Source: Shewanella surugensis
Lineage (GTDB): Bacteria; Pseudomonadota; Gammaproteobacteria; Enterobacterales; Shewanellaceae
Reading direction: 5' to 3'
Assembly (NCBI RefSeq): GCF_023284005.1
Contig: NZ_JAKIKS010000025.1
Location: 1-55,151, forward strand
DNA: 55,151 nucleotides
Made by a program: the position numbers and the translations under genes. This document shows positions 18,917-27,735 of this stretch, piece by piece; the first letter of the stretch is position 1; each line of letters starts with the position of its first letter. The notes under the pieces are model-generated. The model was not told the origin of the DNA and did not search any database. It saw only the letters and a program-made list of their open reading frames with translations.

Positions 18917-20332
18917 CTAGAGAGGGCTGAAAAAGTTGGATGCTTGTGATACCCAATTATCTTTTGTCTCTAAAGTAGAGACTTCTCTAATGGTAAAATT
19001 AACGGGGCTTCGACTGGAGATTAATCGATCCAGTTTGGCTAGAACGGTCACAGGGTAATCGAGTTGTTCGCCGGGTAAAATCACCATTTGAGTATCTCCG
19101 ACTAATTGATAAATATGTTGATTATCAATCGATATTTGGTAATGGCGACGCTCCTGTGTTTTATTTCTTATCTTGAGGGTGTAGCTATTTTCTATTTTGC
19201 TGTCTAAGGTCTCACGATAGAGATTTTGTCTATCACGGATCACATTCAGCTGAATATCGTCCCTACTGGCAATATCCATCATGATAACGGCTAGCATGAT
19301 TAAGCTTGCGACGCCGTAACCGATGAATTTTAATGAAGTAAAAATAGGTTTTGTTTCATTTTGTAAGCTATTTTCACTAATGTAGCTGATTAAATTGGGC
19401 GCATAATCAAACTTTTCCATGGCTTGATTGCAAGCGTCAATACACGCCCCGCAATTAATACATTCATATTGCAATCCATTTCTAATATCGATGCCTGTTG
19501 GGCAAACATCTACGCATAAGTGGCAATCAACGCAATCACCGAGGTCGGTGGCTTGTTTTCGTTTTCGAGGACCACGAGATTCACCCCTGCTTGTATCGTA
19601 AGTCACGGTTTTGGTGTTAGCATCGAACATAACAGATTGAAAACGAGAGTATGGACAACAATGTAAACACATTTGCTCTCTCATCCAGCCTGCATTGAGA
19701 TAGGTACAAAGCGCAAAAAACCAAACCCAAGTGTTGCTCCAGACATTGGCGCTGAAAGTGAAGATCTCCGGATAAAGTGTTCGGGCTGGAATAAAATAAG
19801 CAATAAAGCTACAACCTGTTAATAAGGCTATGATCCCCCAAAGTAAATGCTTTCCTGCACGTTTATAAAACTTACTGAAAGACCAAGGGGCTTTATCTAA
19901 GGTTATTCTTTGATTACGACTACCTTCTAAACGTGTCTCGACCCAAACAAACATAAATGTCCAGGCCGTTTGGGGGCAAAGAAAACCACACCATACTCTT
20001 CCCCAAAATACCGTGGCAAAAAAGAGAATAAAGGCCGCAGCAATAAAAATCCAAGCGAGAATGGTGAAATCTTGAGGCCATAATGTGGTGCCAAAAAAGA
20101 TAAATTGTTGCTCACTGATATTAAATAGTATTGCTTGGCGTCCTTGGTAGGAGATAAAGGGAGTGAACAGAAATAGCAATACTAATAGGCTATTCATGGT
20201 TGTTCGAATACGTTGAAAGTAGCCTTTTTGTTCCCTGATATGAATTTTACTGGAAGGAGACGAAATTTGCGTTATTGTAATGCGCTCCCCCATGGGTTGG
20301 GCTTTTTTTATTGTATTATTATTTGACATCAT
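18917..20332 (-). CDS. ccoG: cbb3 oxidase assembly protein CcoG (FixG/RdxA), 4Fe-4S copper reductase
   Basis: A membrane iron-sulfur protein of cbb3-type cytochrome oxidase assembly; RdxA/CcoG is described as a Cu(II) reductase. Five N-terminal membrane segments are visible, starting at TMNSLLVLLFLFTPFISY. The polyferredoxin part has CVDCHLCVDVCP and CINCGACIDAC, each a 4Fe-4S site, and the conserved WCGFLCPQ and CLHCCPYSR. The C-terminal half is a periplasmic domain. I prefer the ATG at 20332 with AAAGAGA upstream; an upstream TTG at 20347 is also in frame. It is not next to ccoNOPQ here. A sigma-54 promoter precedes it, unusual for this gene. Confidence 0.92.
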   Translation of the reverse strand: MMSNNNTIKKAQPMGERITITQISSPSSKIHIREQKGYFQRIRTTMNSLLVLLFLFTPFISYQGRQAILFNISEQQFIFFGTTLWPQDFTILAWIFIAAAFILFFATVFWGRVWCGFLCPQTAWTFMFVWVETRLEGSRNQRITLDKAPWSFSKFYKRAGKHLLWGIIALLTGCSFIAYFIPARTLYPEIFTFSANVWSNTWVWFFALCTYLNAGWMREQMCLHCCPYSRFQSVMFDANTKTVTYDTSRGESRGPRKRKQATDLGDCVDCHLCVDVCPTGIDIRNGLQYECINCGACIDACNQAMEKFDYAPNLISYISENSLQNETKPIFTSLKFIGYGVASLIMLAVIMMDIASRDDIQLNVIRDRQNLYRETLDSKIENSYTLKIRNKTQERRHYQISIDNQHIYQLVGDTQMVILPGEQLDYPVTVLAKLDRLISSRSPVNFTIREVSTLETKDNWVSQASNFFSPL

Positions 20333-20373
20333 ACTTCTCTTTGGCAATTGCTCTGCACAGTGTTTTTACTGTA

Positions 20374-20392
20374 ATAGCAAGCATTAGGCCAA
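20374..20392 (-). promoter_or_regulatory. Sigma-54 (-24/-12) promoter of ccoG
   Basis: On the minus strand the sequence reads TTGGCCTAATGCTTGCTA. GG (20390-20389), ten bases, GC (20378-20377) is the exact sigma-54 spacing, with TTGC at the -12 element. The predicted transcription start is near 20365, some 33 nt before the ccoG start. Confidence 0.7.
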
Positions 20393-20454
20393 AATAACTA
20401 TGTTTATAATGCATTGTTTTAAAACAATAAATATTTAATCAACGGTGTCAAGTG

Positions 20455-20488
20455 TCACGATATTTCGCCACTTGGTGATATATCGTGA
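20455..20488. promoter_or_regulatory. Candidate upstream activator sites for ccoG
   Basis: Two adjacent imperfect palindromes: TCACGATATTTCGCCA (20455-20470) and TGATATATCGTGA (about 20476-20488). Both share the core CACGATAT or its complement with the operator at 22054. They lie about 90-125 bp upstream of the predicted start site, the usual distance for sigma-54 activators. Confidence 0.5.
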
Positions 20489-20517
20489 TCACACGCAGTA
20501 ATACTGCGTGTGATCAC
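20485..20517. repeat. 33-bp perfect palindrome between the activator gene and ccoG
   Basis: Sixteen-base arms GTGATCACACGCAGTA (20485-20500) and the exact complement (20502-20517) around a single A, with TGATCA near each end. It sits 32 nt after the activator stop, so it may end that transcript, although no T tract follows. It overlaps one end of the second upstream site and could instead be an operator. Confidence 0.6.
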
Positions 20518-20548
20518 ATAAATGGGATGAGATATAGATCACAAAAGA

Positions 20549-21997
20549 TTAATTTGGCCTGGTGATCCCCAGTTTTTTCATGCGTGATCGTAATGTACTT
20601 GGCGCAAGGTCGAGTAATGTAGCGGCGCCAGTATTACCGGAGATCCGCCAGTTGACTTGTTGCAGCACTTGGGTGACATATTGCTTCTCCATTTGGGCAA
20701 GGGTAAGAGATGAGGCTTGTAATGCATTGTTCGTATTAATGGTCGTAATGGGCGCAATTTGAAGGACGTCACCTTGAGATAAAATAATTTCTCTTTCAAG
20801 CACATTCTGTAATTCACGAACATTACCTGGCCAATTATGCAGCATTAAATGTTGTAAGCCTTTTTTACTGACGCCTTTTATTTTCTTCCCTAATTTTCTA
20901 TTTAAATCATGTATTAGATGGTTAACTAGTTCAGGAATATCTTCTAATCTGTCCCTAAGAGCGGGGACCATAATAGGGAAAACATTGAGTCGATAATAAA
21001 GATCCATTCGGAAGAGGCCTTGCTGTACACGTTTAAGGAGATCATGGTGACTGGCCGTCATTAGGCGAATGTCGACTTTTATGCTTTCACTGCTTCCTAC
21101 GCGTTCAAACTCTTGTTCTTGTATGACCCGTAAAAGTTTCGATTGTGCTTCTAGAGAGAGCTCTGCGACTTCATCGAGAAAGAGTGTGCCGTGATCGGCT
21201 AATTCAAAACGGCCTTTTCTTCGATTGGTTGCGCCCGTAAAGGCCCCTTTCTCGTGACCAAATAATTCACTTTCGAGTAATGTTGCTGAAAAGGCAGCGC
21301 AATTTACGCTGATTAGGGGTTTATCGGCTCGATGACTTAATTGGTGTAGGTTACGGGCGACCAGTTCTTTACCTGTGCCATTTTCACCACTAATGAGGAC
21401 GGTGCTATCAGTATTCGCTACGAGTTTAATCTGCTGTATTAACTCTTTTATCTTTTCACTATGACCGGATATTCCGACATCACCGGTTTTATCGGCTAAT
21501 TCAAGTTGTAGGTATTGGTTTTCTGATGAGAGTTTCTCTGAAAGTGCTTGCACTTGTTTTAAGGCATGTCTTAAAGAGTGTTCTGTTTGTTTCTGTATAC
21601 TAATATCACGAAATATCGTGACTACGCCGATCAGTTTATTGTCTTTATAAACCGGTGTTGAGTTATAAAGAACAGGAAAGCAAGTGCCATCTTTGCGCCA
21701 AAAGACTTCGTGAGTAATTTCTCTGGGTATACCATCTTGTAATGTATTATAGATAGGACATTCTTCTTTTGGGTAGTGACGACCATCACTGTGGCTATGA
21801 TGATGGCAATCATGGATATTTTTGCCCAGTAACTCATCCGTTTTCCATCCGGTCATTTTTTCTGCCGCAGGGTTGATAAAAACAGCATTGCCATCCAGAT
21901 CAAAACCATAAATTCCTTCACTGACTGCATTTAAAATTAATTGATTTTCAGGTAAAAATTCGGTGCCAGATTCATTTTTTAATGTGGAAGAAGCCAT
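20549..21997 (-). CDS. PAS-domain sigma-54 transcriptional activator with a His/Cys-rich motif
   Basis: A sigma-54 enhancer-binding protein. The start is the ATG at 21997 (MASSTL) with an AGGG site 9 nt upstream. Domains: PAS (about 20-135), a short coiled linker, AAA+ ATPase with Walker A GENGTGKE, the sigma-54 contact loop GAFTGA, Walker B TLFLDEV, the R-finger region, and a Fis-type helix-turn-helix at the C-terminus. The PAS domain carries [17 protein letters not shown] (Cys64 to Cys80), able to bind a metal ion or a cofactor. It lies upstream of ccoG in the same direction and is divergent from a TonB-dependent receptor. The signal is unknown; control of ccoG is inferred. Confidence 0.88.
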   Translation of the reverse strand: MASSTLKNESGTEFLPENQLILNAVSEGIYGFDLDGNAVFINPAAEKMTGWKTDELLGKNIHDCHHHSHSDGRHYPKEECPIYNTLQDGIPREITHEVFWRKDGTCFPVLYNSTPVYKDNKLIGVVTIFRDISIQKQTEHSLRHALKQVQALSEKLSSENQYLQLELADKTGDVGISGHSEKIKELIQQIKLVANTDSTVLISGENGTGKELVARNLHQLSHRADKPLISVNCAAFSATLLESELFGHEKGAFTGATNRRKGRFELADHGTLFLDEVAELSLEAQSKLLRVIQEQEFERVGSSESIKVDIRLMTASHHDLLKRVQQGLFRMDLYYRLNVFPIMVPALRDRLEDIPELVNHLIHDLNRKLGKKIKGVSKKGLQHLMLHNWPGNVRELQNVLEREIILSQGDVLQIAPITTINTNNALQASSLTLAQMEKQYVTQVLQQVNWRISGNTGAATLLDLAPSTLRSRMKKLGITRPN

Positions 21998-22053
21998 AAA
22001 GTCAACCCTGTCTAGATTAGCGTAATGGGTGATTATAAAGCGACTCGTTGAAA

Positions 22054-22069
22054 ACACGAAATATCGTGT
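22054..22069. promoter_or_regulatory. Candidate operator upstream of the PAS activator gene
   Basis: ACACGAAATATCGTGT is a palindrome with six-base arms around AATA. The 12-base core CGAAATATCGTG is also found (complemented) upstream of ccoG and once inside the activator gene at 21609-21620. It lies 57 bp before the activator start and suggests autoregulation. The rest of the 21998-22310 divergent region shows no gene I believe. Confidence 0.5.
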
Positions 22070-22310
22070 ATGTGCATCCCTACTAAAACACCGATCTCTG
22101 ATATGAATCGTTTATCTGATATAGGCTCATTTTCAGAGTATTTACGCATCTCTTGTGCATTGTTATTGTTTTTTGTTAGATTAATGTTTCGCTTATGTGC
22201 TTGCTGTTGGGTGTTTCTTTACATTCTTGGCTCATTTGGGTTCAGTTCACTGCTTGTTTAGCGCTAATGCTTCGGCAGGATCATAACAATAAAAATGAGA
22301 ATTTGATGAA

Positions 22311-24959
22311 ATGCATATAACTAATAAATTTAAGCAAAAAACCCTCAGTATTGCGATATCGATTGCCATTTCAGGTAGTTTAATGAGTCACATAGCCTTA
22401 GCAGAAGATGTGCCCGTGCCCGTTGATGAAAAAGTGGAGCGTATTGCGGTGGTGGGTTCACGCGCCGCGCCGCGATCCATTGCCGATTCGCCTGTGCCGA
22501 TTGATATTATTGGCAGTGATGAAATAGCTCGCTCAGGCAGTACCGATATGCTTGAGATTTTAAAAGGATCGGTGCCATCACTGAATGTGCACGCTAACCC
22601 CATTAGTGATACTGCAAGTTTAGTACGGCCAGCTAACTTAAGAGGCTTATCGGCTGACAGTACTTTAATTTTAGTCAATGGCAAGCGAAGACATCGATCA
22701 TCAGTGATTACTTTTCAAGGTGGTGGCATTAATGATGGTGCCCATGGCCCTGATATTTCAGTTTTTCCGAGTATCGCCCTCAAACAAGTGGAAGTATTGC
22801 GCGATGGGGCAGCAGCGCAATATGGCTCAGATGCCATTGCGGGAGTGATTAACTTTGTATTAAAAGACGATGCTGAAGGGGGCTCTTTAGAAGCGAAAGT
22901 AGGCGAATATTATGAAGGCGATGGCACCACCACCCAAATATTAGGCAACATTGGTATGCCATTAACTCAAGATGGCTTTGCTAATTTAAGTTTTTCTTAT
23001 AAAAATGCCGATCCAACCAGCCGAAGTGTGCAACGGCCCGATGCTGCCGCTTTTGGCTTAGCGGGGGTTGATGTTGATGACCCCGCTCAAGTCTGGGGCT
23101 CGCCTGAGATCAGTGATGATATCAGCATATTTGCTAACTTAGGGCTAGATTTAGATGAGTTTTCGCAGGCTTATATGTTTGGCAACTATTCCCAACGAGA
23201 TGTGAAAGGCGGATTTTATTATCGAAACCCTAATACTCGTGGGGGAGTGTATTCAAATCCGAAAAAAGTACTAGATGAAAACGGTAATGAAACTATTGTA
23301 AATTATCTTTTAGTTGGCGATTTAACACCGGGTGATGTTGGGCAAGTGAATAATGGCTTAGCGGATGGTGATGGTATAGGTTGCTCGAATATTGAGATCA
23401 CCTCGAATAATATTGCCACGCAGCAAAATTATATCGATGGGGTAGCCAACAATCCTAATTGTTTCGCGTTTACTGAAATGCTACCCGGTGGTTTTACGCC
23501 TAATTTTGGTGGCCATATCGAAGATACCTCCATTGTCGCGGGCACACGAGGGGAGTTTCAAATTCCTTGGATACAAGGTATAGATTATGATTTTAGTGGC
23601 AGTTATGGTAGCAATGAATCCCGTTATGAGATTTATAATACGGTTAATGCCTCACTGGGCGCTGATACCCCCAGAGATTTTAGCCCCGGAAAATATATTC
23701 AATCCGAATGGAACTTCAATGCCGATCTCGTTAAATATATCGATTTTGGTATGGCCGATGATGTTAATTTTGCCTTTGGCGCAGAATGGCATGATGAAAC
23801 GTTTGAAATTTTAGCAGGCGATGTCGCATCCTATGAAGCAGGGCCACTAAGTACACAAGGTTTTAGTGTGGGATCGAATGGCTTTCCCGGTTTTACGCCA
23901 GCGCAAGCGGGTGAGTATACTCGGACTAACTATGCTGGGTACGTTGATGTGGGCATGCCCTTTACCGATAACTGGTTGTTAGAGGCGGCAGTGCGTTATG
24001 AAGATTATGAAACCTTTGGCTCGACCACGAACTATAAAGTGGCAACCAATGTGCGAGTGACTGATGATATTGCATTGCGTGCATCTTACAATACGGGCTT
24101 TAGAGCACCGACAGTTGGGCAAGCTAATGTCAGCACTGTACAAACCAGTTTTGAATCGGGTGTGTTAGTCGATGCAGCGTTATTATCCCCAACTAATCCG
24201 ATTGCTCTGCAATTGGGCAGCGAAGAGTTAAGCCCTGAAAAGTCAAGTAGCTATACCTTAGGGGTGGTTTATACCTTAGGTGAGGTATATATGACGCTGG
24301 ATTATTACAATATTAAGGTAGATGACAGGATTAGTCAGTCAGCTAAAATTGATTTATCCGATGCGGATAAAGCGATATTAATTGCGGATGGTATACCTAA
24401 TGTGGAAGGTTTATCTCAAGTCAGTTATTTTACCAATGATTTTGATACAACGACTCAAGGCGTCGATTTTGTCGCGAACTACAGTACTGATCTCCTTTGG
24501 GGAGATTCCAGTTTTGCCTTAGTGTATAACTGGAATGAAACCACGGTCGATAGTTATACCGATGTCACTGGGGATTTTAAGGTTTCACGATTAGAAAATG
24601 ATTTACCCAAACACAGAGCGACGTTTACTTGGAATCAAGCTTGGGAGTACTTGGGTTTATTTACTCGAGTGAATTACTATGGTGAATATCAGGGCGTGCA
24701 CGTCGATTATGATGCTACAGCAAAAACGGCATCCGATGCTGTGACAGTGGATATGGAGCTGAGTTATTATATTAATGAAGCCTTTACGGTTGCAGTGGGC
24801 GCTCAAAATATTTTCGATAAAAAAGCAGAGCGTATCGATTATGATGATCCGTCTACGCCTGGAGATGATAGCAATGCTTGGGGCGGGGTCTATTATGAAA
24901 CCTCTCCTTATGGATTTAATGGCGGTTATTATTACCTGAAAGGCATCTATCGCTTTTAG
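22311..24959 (+). CDS. TonB-dependent outer-membrane receptor
   Basis: An outer-membrane receptor for energy-dependent import. The 882-residue product has a signal peptide (MHITNKFKQKT, then a hydrophobic run ending at ALAED), a plug domain with VERIAVVGSRAAPRS as TonB box region, LRGLSADSTLILVNGKRRHRSS and VEVLRDGAAAQYGSDAIAGVINFV, and a 22-strand barrel with FRAPTVGQA, ending in the aromatic YRF. It is of the type without a clear siderophore or haem signature (no FRAP-NPNL pair), so the ligand is unknown and could be a sugar, nucleoside or metal complex. It is followed by a terminator. It lies divergent from the PAS activator, which might control it. Confidence 0.9.
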   Translation: MHITNKFKQKTLSIAISIAISGSLMSHIALAEDVPVPVDEKVERIAVVGSRAAPRSIADSPVPIDIIGSDEIARSGSTDMLEILKGSVPSLNVHANPISDTASLVRPANLRGLSADSTLILVNGKRRHRSSVITFQGGGINDGAHGPDISVFPSIALKQVEVLRDGAAAQYGSDAIAGVINFVLKDDAEGGSLEAKVGEYYEGDGTTTQILGNIGMPLTQDGFANLSFSYKNADPTSRSVQRPDAAAFGLAGVDVDDPAQVWGSPEISDDISIFANLGLDLDEFSQAYMFGNYSQRDVKGGFYYRNPNTRGGVYSNPKKVLDENGNETIVNYLLVGDLTPGDVGQVNNGLADGDGIGCSNIEITSNNIATQQNYIDGVANNPNCFAFTEMLPGGFTPNFGGHIEDTSIVAGTRGEFQIPWIQGIDYDFSGSYGSNESRYEIYNTVNASLGADTPRDFSPGKYIQSEWNFNADLVKYIDFGMADDVNFAFGAEWHDETFEILAGDVASYEAGPLSTQGFSVGSNGFPGFTPAQAGEYTRTNYAGYVDVGMPFTDNWLLEAAVRYEDYETFGSTTNYKVATNVRVTDDIALRASYNTGFRAPTVGQANVSTVQTSFESGVLVDAALLSPTNPIALQLGSEELSPEKSSSYTLGVVYTLGEVYMTLDYYNIKVDDRISQSAKIDLSDADKAILIADGIPNVEGLSQVSYFTNDFDTTTQGVDFVANYSTDLLWGDSSFALVYNWNETTVDSYTDVTGDFKVSRLENDLPKHRATFTWNQAWEYLGLFTRVNYYGEYQGVHVDYDATAKTASDAVTVDMELSYYINEAFTVAVGAQNIFDKKAERIDYDDPSTPGDDSNAWGGVYYETSPYGFNGGYYYLKGIYRF

Positions 24960-24995
24960 TCTGAGTAAAATGAAGCAGTCTATTTTTCCATGAGT

Positions 24996-25026
24996 AAAAA
25001 GCCTTGTTTTTAGACAAGGCTTTTTT
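24996..25026. terminator. Terminator after the TonB receptor gene
   Basis: Stem AAAAAGCCTTG (24996-25006) with CAAGGC plus TTTTT (25015-25025), loop of 8 nt. A and T runs at both ends. Confidence 0.88.
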
Positions 25027-25155
25027 ATCATTAATGATAGAATAGGCCGTTATAGTAGAGTCTGGACGCAACTGAAAAAGTTCGGTACCGTTTTTAGTTT
25101 CATTAGGGCTGAAGATTTTTAATAAAGATAAAATGTTAAAACAGGATGAAAAAAT

Positions 25156-25770
25156 ATGACCTTAACATCGTGGCTCAGTTTATTAGCCATTAGTTTTTTA
25201 GGCGCCATGTCCCCAGGGCCGAGTTTAGCCATGGTGGTGCGCCACACATTAGGCGGGGGAAGGGCTAAAGGCATCGTTTGCGCTTGGGCACATTCTATTG
25301 GTATTGGTATTTATGCATTATTGACATTATTGGGATTGGCCGCCTTATTAAAACATGCCCCCTTAGTGTTTAATGGTATTGCACTAGTGGGTGGCTTGTA
25401 TTTAGCCTGGATAGGTGTCCAAGCATTACGCTCCAAAGGGGGGATGGCCGATAAATTAGCGGCAGGAAAGAATACTTCTGCGCGCGTAGCAGCAAGAGAT
25501 GGCATTGCAATTTCACTGTTTAACCCAAAAATCATCTTATTCTTTGTGGCACTTTTTAGTCAATTTGTTATGGATGCCAGTACGACAGCAGGTCAGTCCC
25601 TCATCGTATTCACGCCATTAGTCGTCGATGGACTTTGGTATACCTTTATTGCATTAGTCTTGTCTCATGGCGCGGTTTTACCGAAATTAAGAGCCAAAGC
25701 TGGACTTATCGATAAAATTTCGGGGGTTGTGCTGATTTTACTGGCTATCCGCGTTTGGTTTACGATCTAA
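25156..25770 (+). CDS. LysE/RhtB-family amino-acid exporter
   Basis: A 204-residue inner-membrane exporter of amino acids or derivatives. It has the family start FLGAMSPGPSLAMVVRHTLGGGR, six hydrophobic segments and the NPKIILFFVALFSQF segment. Substrates of such proteins include homoserine, threonine, leucine or lysine; it cannot be told here. It precedes ung by about 50 bp in the same direction, but the functions are unrelated. Confidence 0.88.
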   Translation: MTLTSWLSLLAISFLGAMSPGPSLAMVVRHTLGGGRAKGIVCAWAHSIGIGIYALLTLLGLAALLKHAPLVFNGIALVGGLYLAWIGVQALRSKGGMADKLAAGKNTSARVAARDGIAISLFNPKIILFFVALFSQFVMDASTTAGQSLIVFTPLVVDGLWYTFIALVLSHGAVLPKLRAKAGLIDKISGVVLILLAIRVWFTI

Positions 25771-25819
25771 CGTACTTTTTACCTTGTTATATTTTTTACT
25801 TTATTGATCTTGAGTTCGG

Positions 25820-26491
25820 ATGGTTATGAAACATTTAGATTGGCAGCATTTTTTAGTTGAGCAACAGTCGCAAGCTTATTATCAGTCTATTACCGATTTT
25901 GTAACGGTAGAGCGGGTAACAGGAAAAGAGATTTATCCTCCTGAAAGTGATGTTTTAAAAGCGTTTACACTCACACCTTTAAATCAAGTTAGGGTCGTTT
26001 TGATTGGTCAAGATCCTTATCATGGCCCAGATCAAGCTCACGGTTTATGCTTTTCGGTGAAAGAAGGCATTAAAGTCCCGCCTTCACTGGTGAATATGTA
26101 TAAAGAATTAGCCACGGATATTAAAGGGTTTACCATTCCATCTCATGGCTGCTTAACCCCTTGGGCACAGCAAGGAGTACTCATGCTCAATACGGTATTA
26201 ACCGTTGAGCGAGGATCAGCCCATTCACATGCAAAAATCGGTTGGGAAACCTTTACCAATAACGTATTGAATTTGCTTAGTGAGCAGACTGAGCCCATTA
26301 TATTTGTCCTTTGGGGCGGGCATGCAATTAAAAAAGGTAAACTTATTAATACGAGTCAGCATGTTATTTTATCGGGCCCGCATCCTTCACCTTTATCAGC
26401 CTATCGTGGCTTTTTTGGTTGTGGTCATTTTTCTGATATAAATAAGCGTTTGATGGAACGTGGCCAAACTCCCATTGATTGGCAAGTTTAG
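25820..26491 (+). CDS. ung: Uracil-DNA glycosylase
   Basis: Removes uracil from DNA as the first step of base excision repair. The 223-residue product has the water-activating motif GQDPYHG (Asp65), the FSV and [11 protein letters not shown] segments, [13 protein letters not shown] LMLNTVLTV and the DNA-intercalation loop [13 protein letters not shown] (His188). It is a standard family 1 enzyme. Alternative starts at 25820 and 25826 are equivalent for function. It converges on the thiolase gene with a 12-bp gap. Confidence 0.96.
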   Translation: MVMKHLDWQHFLVEQQSQAYYQSITDFVTVERVTGKEIYPPESDVLKAFTLTPLNQVRVVLIGQDPYHGPDQAHGLCFSVKEGIKVPPSLVNMYKELATDIKGFTIPSHGCLTPWAQQGVLMLNTVLTVERGSAHSHAKIGWETFTNNVLNLLSEQTEPIIFVLWGGHAIKKGKLINTSQHVILSGPHPSPLSAYRGFFGCGHFSDINKRLMERGQTPIDWQV

Positions 26492-26503
26492 ACGTCTTTG
26501 CTC

Positions 26504-27718
26504 TCAATCTTTATCAACGTTTTCAATGATCATGGCAATGCCTTGACCGACGCCGATACACATGGTGCACAAGGCATAGCGTTGTTGATTGCGGATAAGT
26601 TGATGCATGGCTGACATGACAATGCGAGTGCCACTCATGCCTAAAGGGTGACCCAATGCAATTGCGCCGCCTTGGGGGTTAATGCGAGGATCATCCTCTT
26701 TTAATCCCAAAGCTTGGATACATGCCAGTGCTTGAGCTGCAAAAGCTTCATTGAGCTCGATGATATCCATATCTTCCAATGTTAATCCGAGACGGCTCAG
26801 TAATTTCTGGCTGGCAGGGACGGGACCTATGCCCATCAAACTTGGAGTGACGCCAACTACTGACATACCTAATATTTTGGCTTTAGGGGTAAGATTTTGA
26901 GCTCGAAGTGCACTTTCTGAGGCTAAAATCATTGCTGCGGCCCCATCGTTGATCCCCGATGCATTCGCTGCGGTAATACTGCCTTGTGGATGGACAATTG
27001 GCGAGAGTTTAGCCATCTTTTCAAGGCTGGTTAAGCGTAAATGCTCATCAGTATCAAATATTATGCTGGGGGCTTTTTTTTGCAACACATGTACAGGGGT
27101 GATCTCCTCGCTAAAATACCCCGCTTTTTGGGCGCTGGCGGCGTTGGATTGGCTTAAAAAAGCAAATCTATCTTGTTGGGCGCGGCTAATATCAAATTTG
27201 GCGGCAAGGTTTTCAGCGGTCTGTGGCATGGTCTCGGTGCCGTAACGTGCATCTAACTTAGCATTGATAAATCGCCATCCCATGGTGGTATCAAACATGT
27301 CTTGATGACGATCAAAAGCCGTTTGTGCTTTTCCCATGACATAGGGCGCGCGAGTCATGTGCTCGACACCGCCTGCTATCATCAATTCATTTTCACCTGC
27401 TTTAATTGCCTGCATAGCATAACCAATCGCGTTTAAGCCTGAGCCGCATAATCGGTTAAGGGTGACGCCAGCCAAGGTTTCAGGTAGTCCTGCTAATAAT
27501 AAAGCCATACGGGCAATATTACGATTATCTTCACCCGCTTGATTGGCGCAGCCTAGCACGACATCATCAATTTGATGAACATCCAACATTGGGTGTCGGT
27601 TTTTAAGAGCTTGCAGAGGAATGGCGGCTAAGTCATCTGCGCGAATAGTTGAAAGAGAGCCTGAATAGCGACCAATAGGTGTTCTTATTGCATCGCAAAT
27701 ATACACATCTTTGAGCAT
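26504..27718 (-). CDS. Acetyl-CoA acyltransferase, 3-oxoadipyl-CoA thiolase (PcaF)-like
   Basis: Cleaves a beta-ketoacyl-CoA with CoA to give acetyl-CoA and a shortened acyl-CoA. The 404-residue product has the catalytic cysteines Cys91 (in LNRLCGSGLNAI) and Cys387 (CTMCIGVGQG), and His357 in GGAIALGHPLGMSG. The CANQAGEDNRNIARMALLLAGLP segment is typical of PcaF/PaaJ, which act on the dicarboxylic 3-oxoadipyl-CoA. It is the last gene of a five-gene operon with 17 bp to the aminotransferase. No ring-cleavage genes are nearby, so it is not part of an aromatic pathway here. Proposed role: the final thiolysis of a beta-amino acid route. Confidence 0.92.
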   Translation of the reverse strand: MLKDVYICDAIRTPIGRYSGSLSTIRADDLAAIPLQALKNRHPMLDVHQIDDVVLGCANQAGEDNRNIARMALLLAGLPETLAGVTLNRLCGSGLNAIGYAMQAIKAGENELMIAGGVEHMTRAPYVMGKAQTAFDRHQDMFDTTMGWRFINAKLDARYGTETMPQTAENLAAKFDISRAQQDRFAFLSQSNAASAQKAGYFSEEITPVHVLQKKAPSIIFDTDEHLRLTSLEKMAKLSPIVHPQGSITAANASGINDGAAAMILASESALRAQNLTPKAKILGMSVVGVTPSLMGIGPVPASQKLLSRLGLTLEDMDIIELNEAFAAQALACIQALGLKEDDPRINPQGGAIALGHPLGMSGTRIVMSAMHQLIRNQQRYALCTMCIGVGQGIAMIIENVDKD

Positions 27719-27735
27719 GTTATGTCCTCGCTATG

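Noticed and set aside
22070..22261. 63-codon frame upstream of the TonB receptor gene, rich in Leu, Phe and Cys
   Set aside because: It overlaps the putative operator, has no good ribosome-binding site and its composition looks like translated AT-rich spacer.
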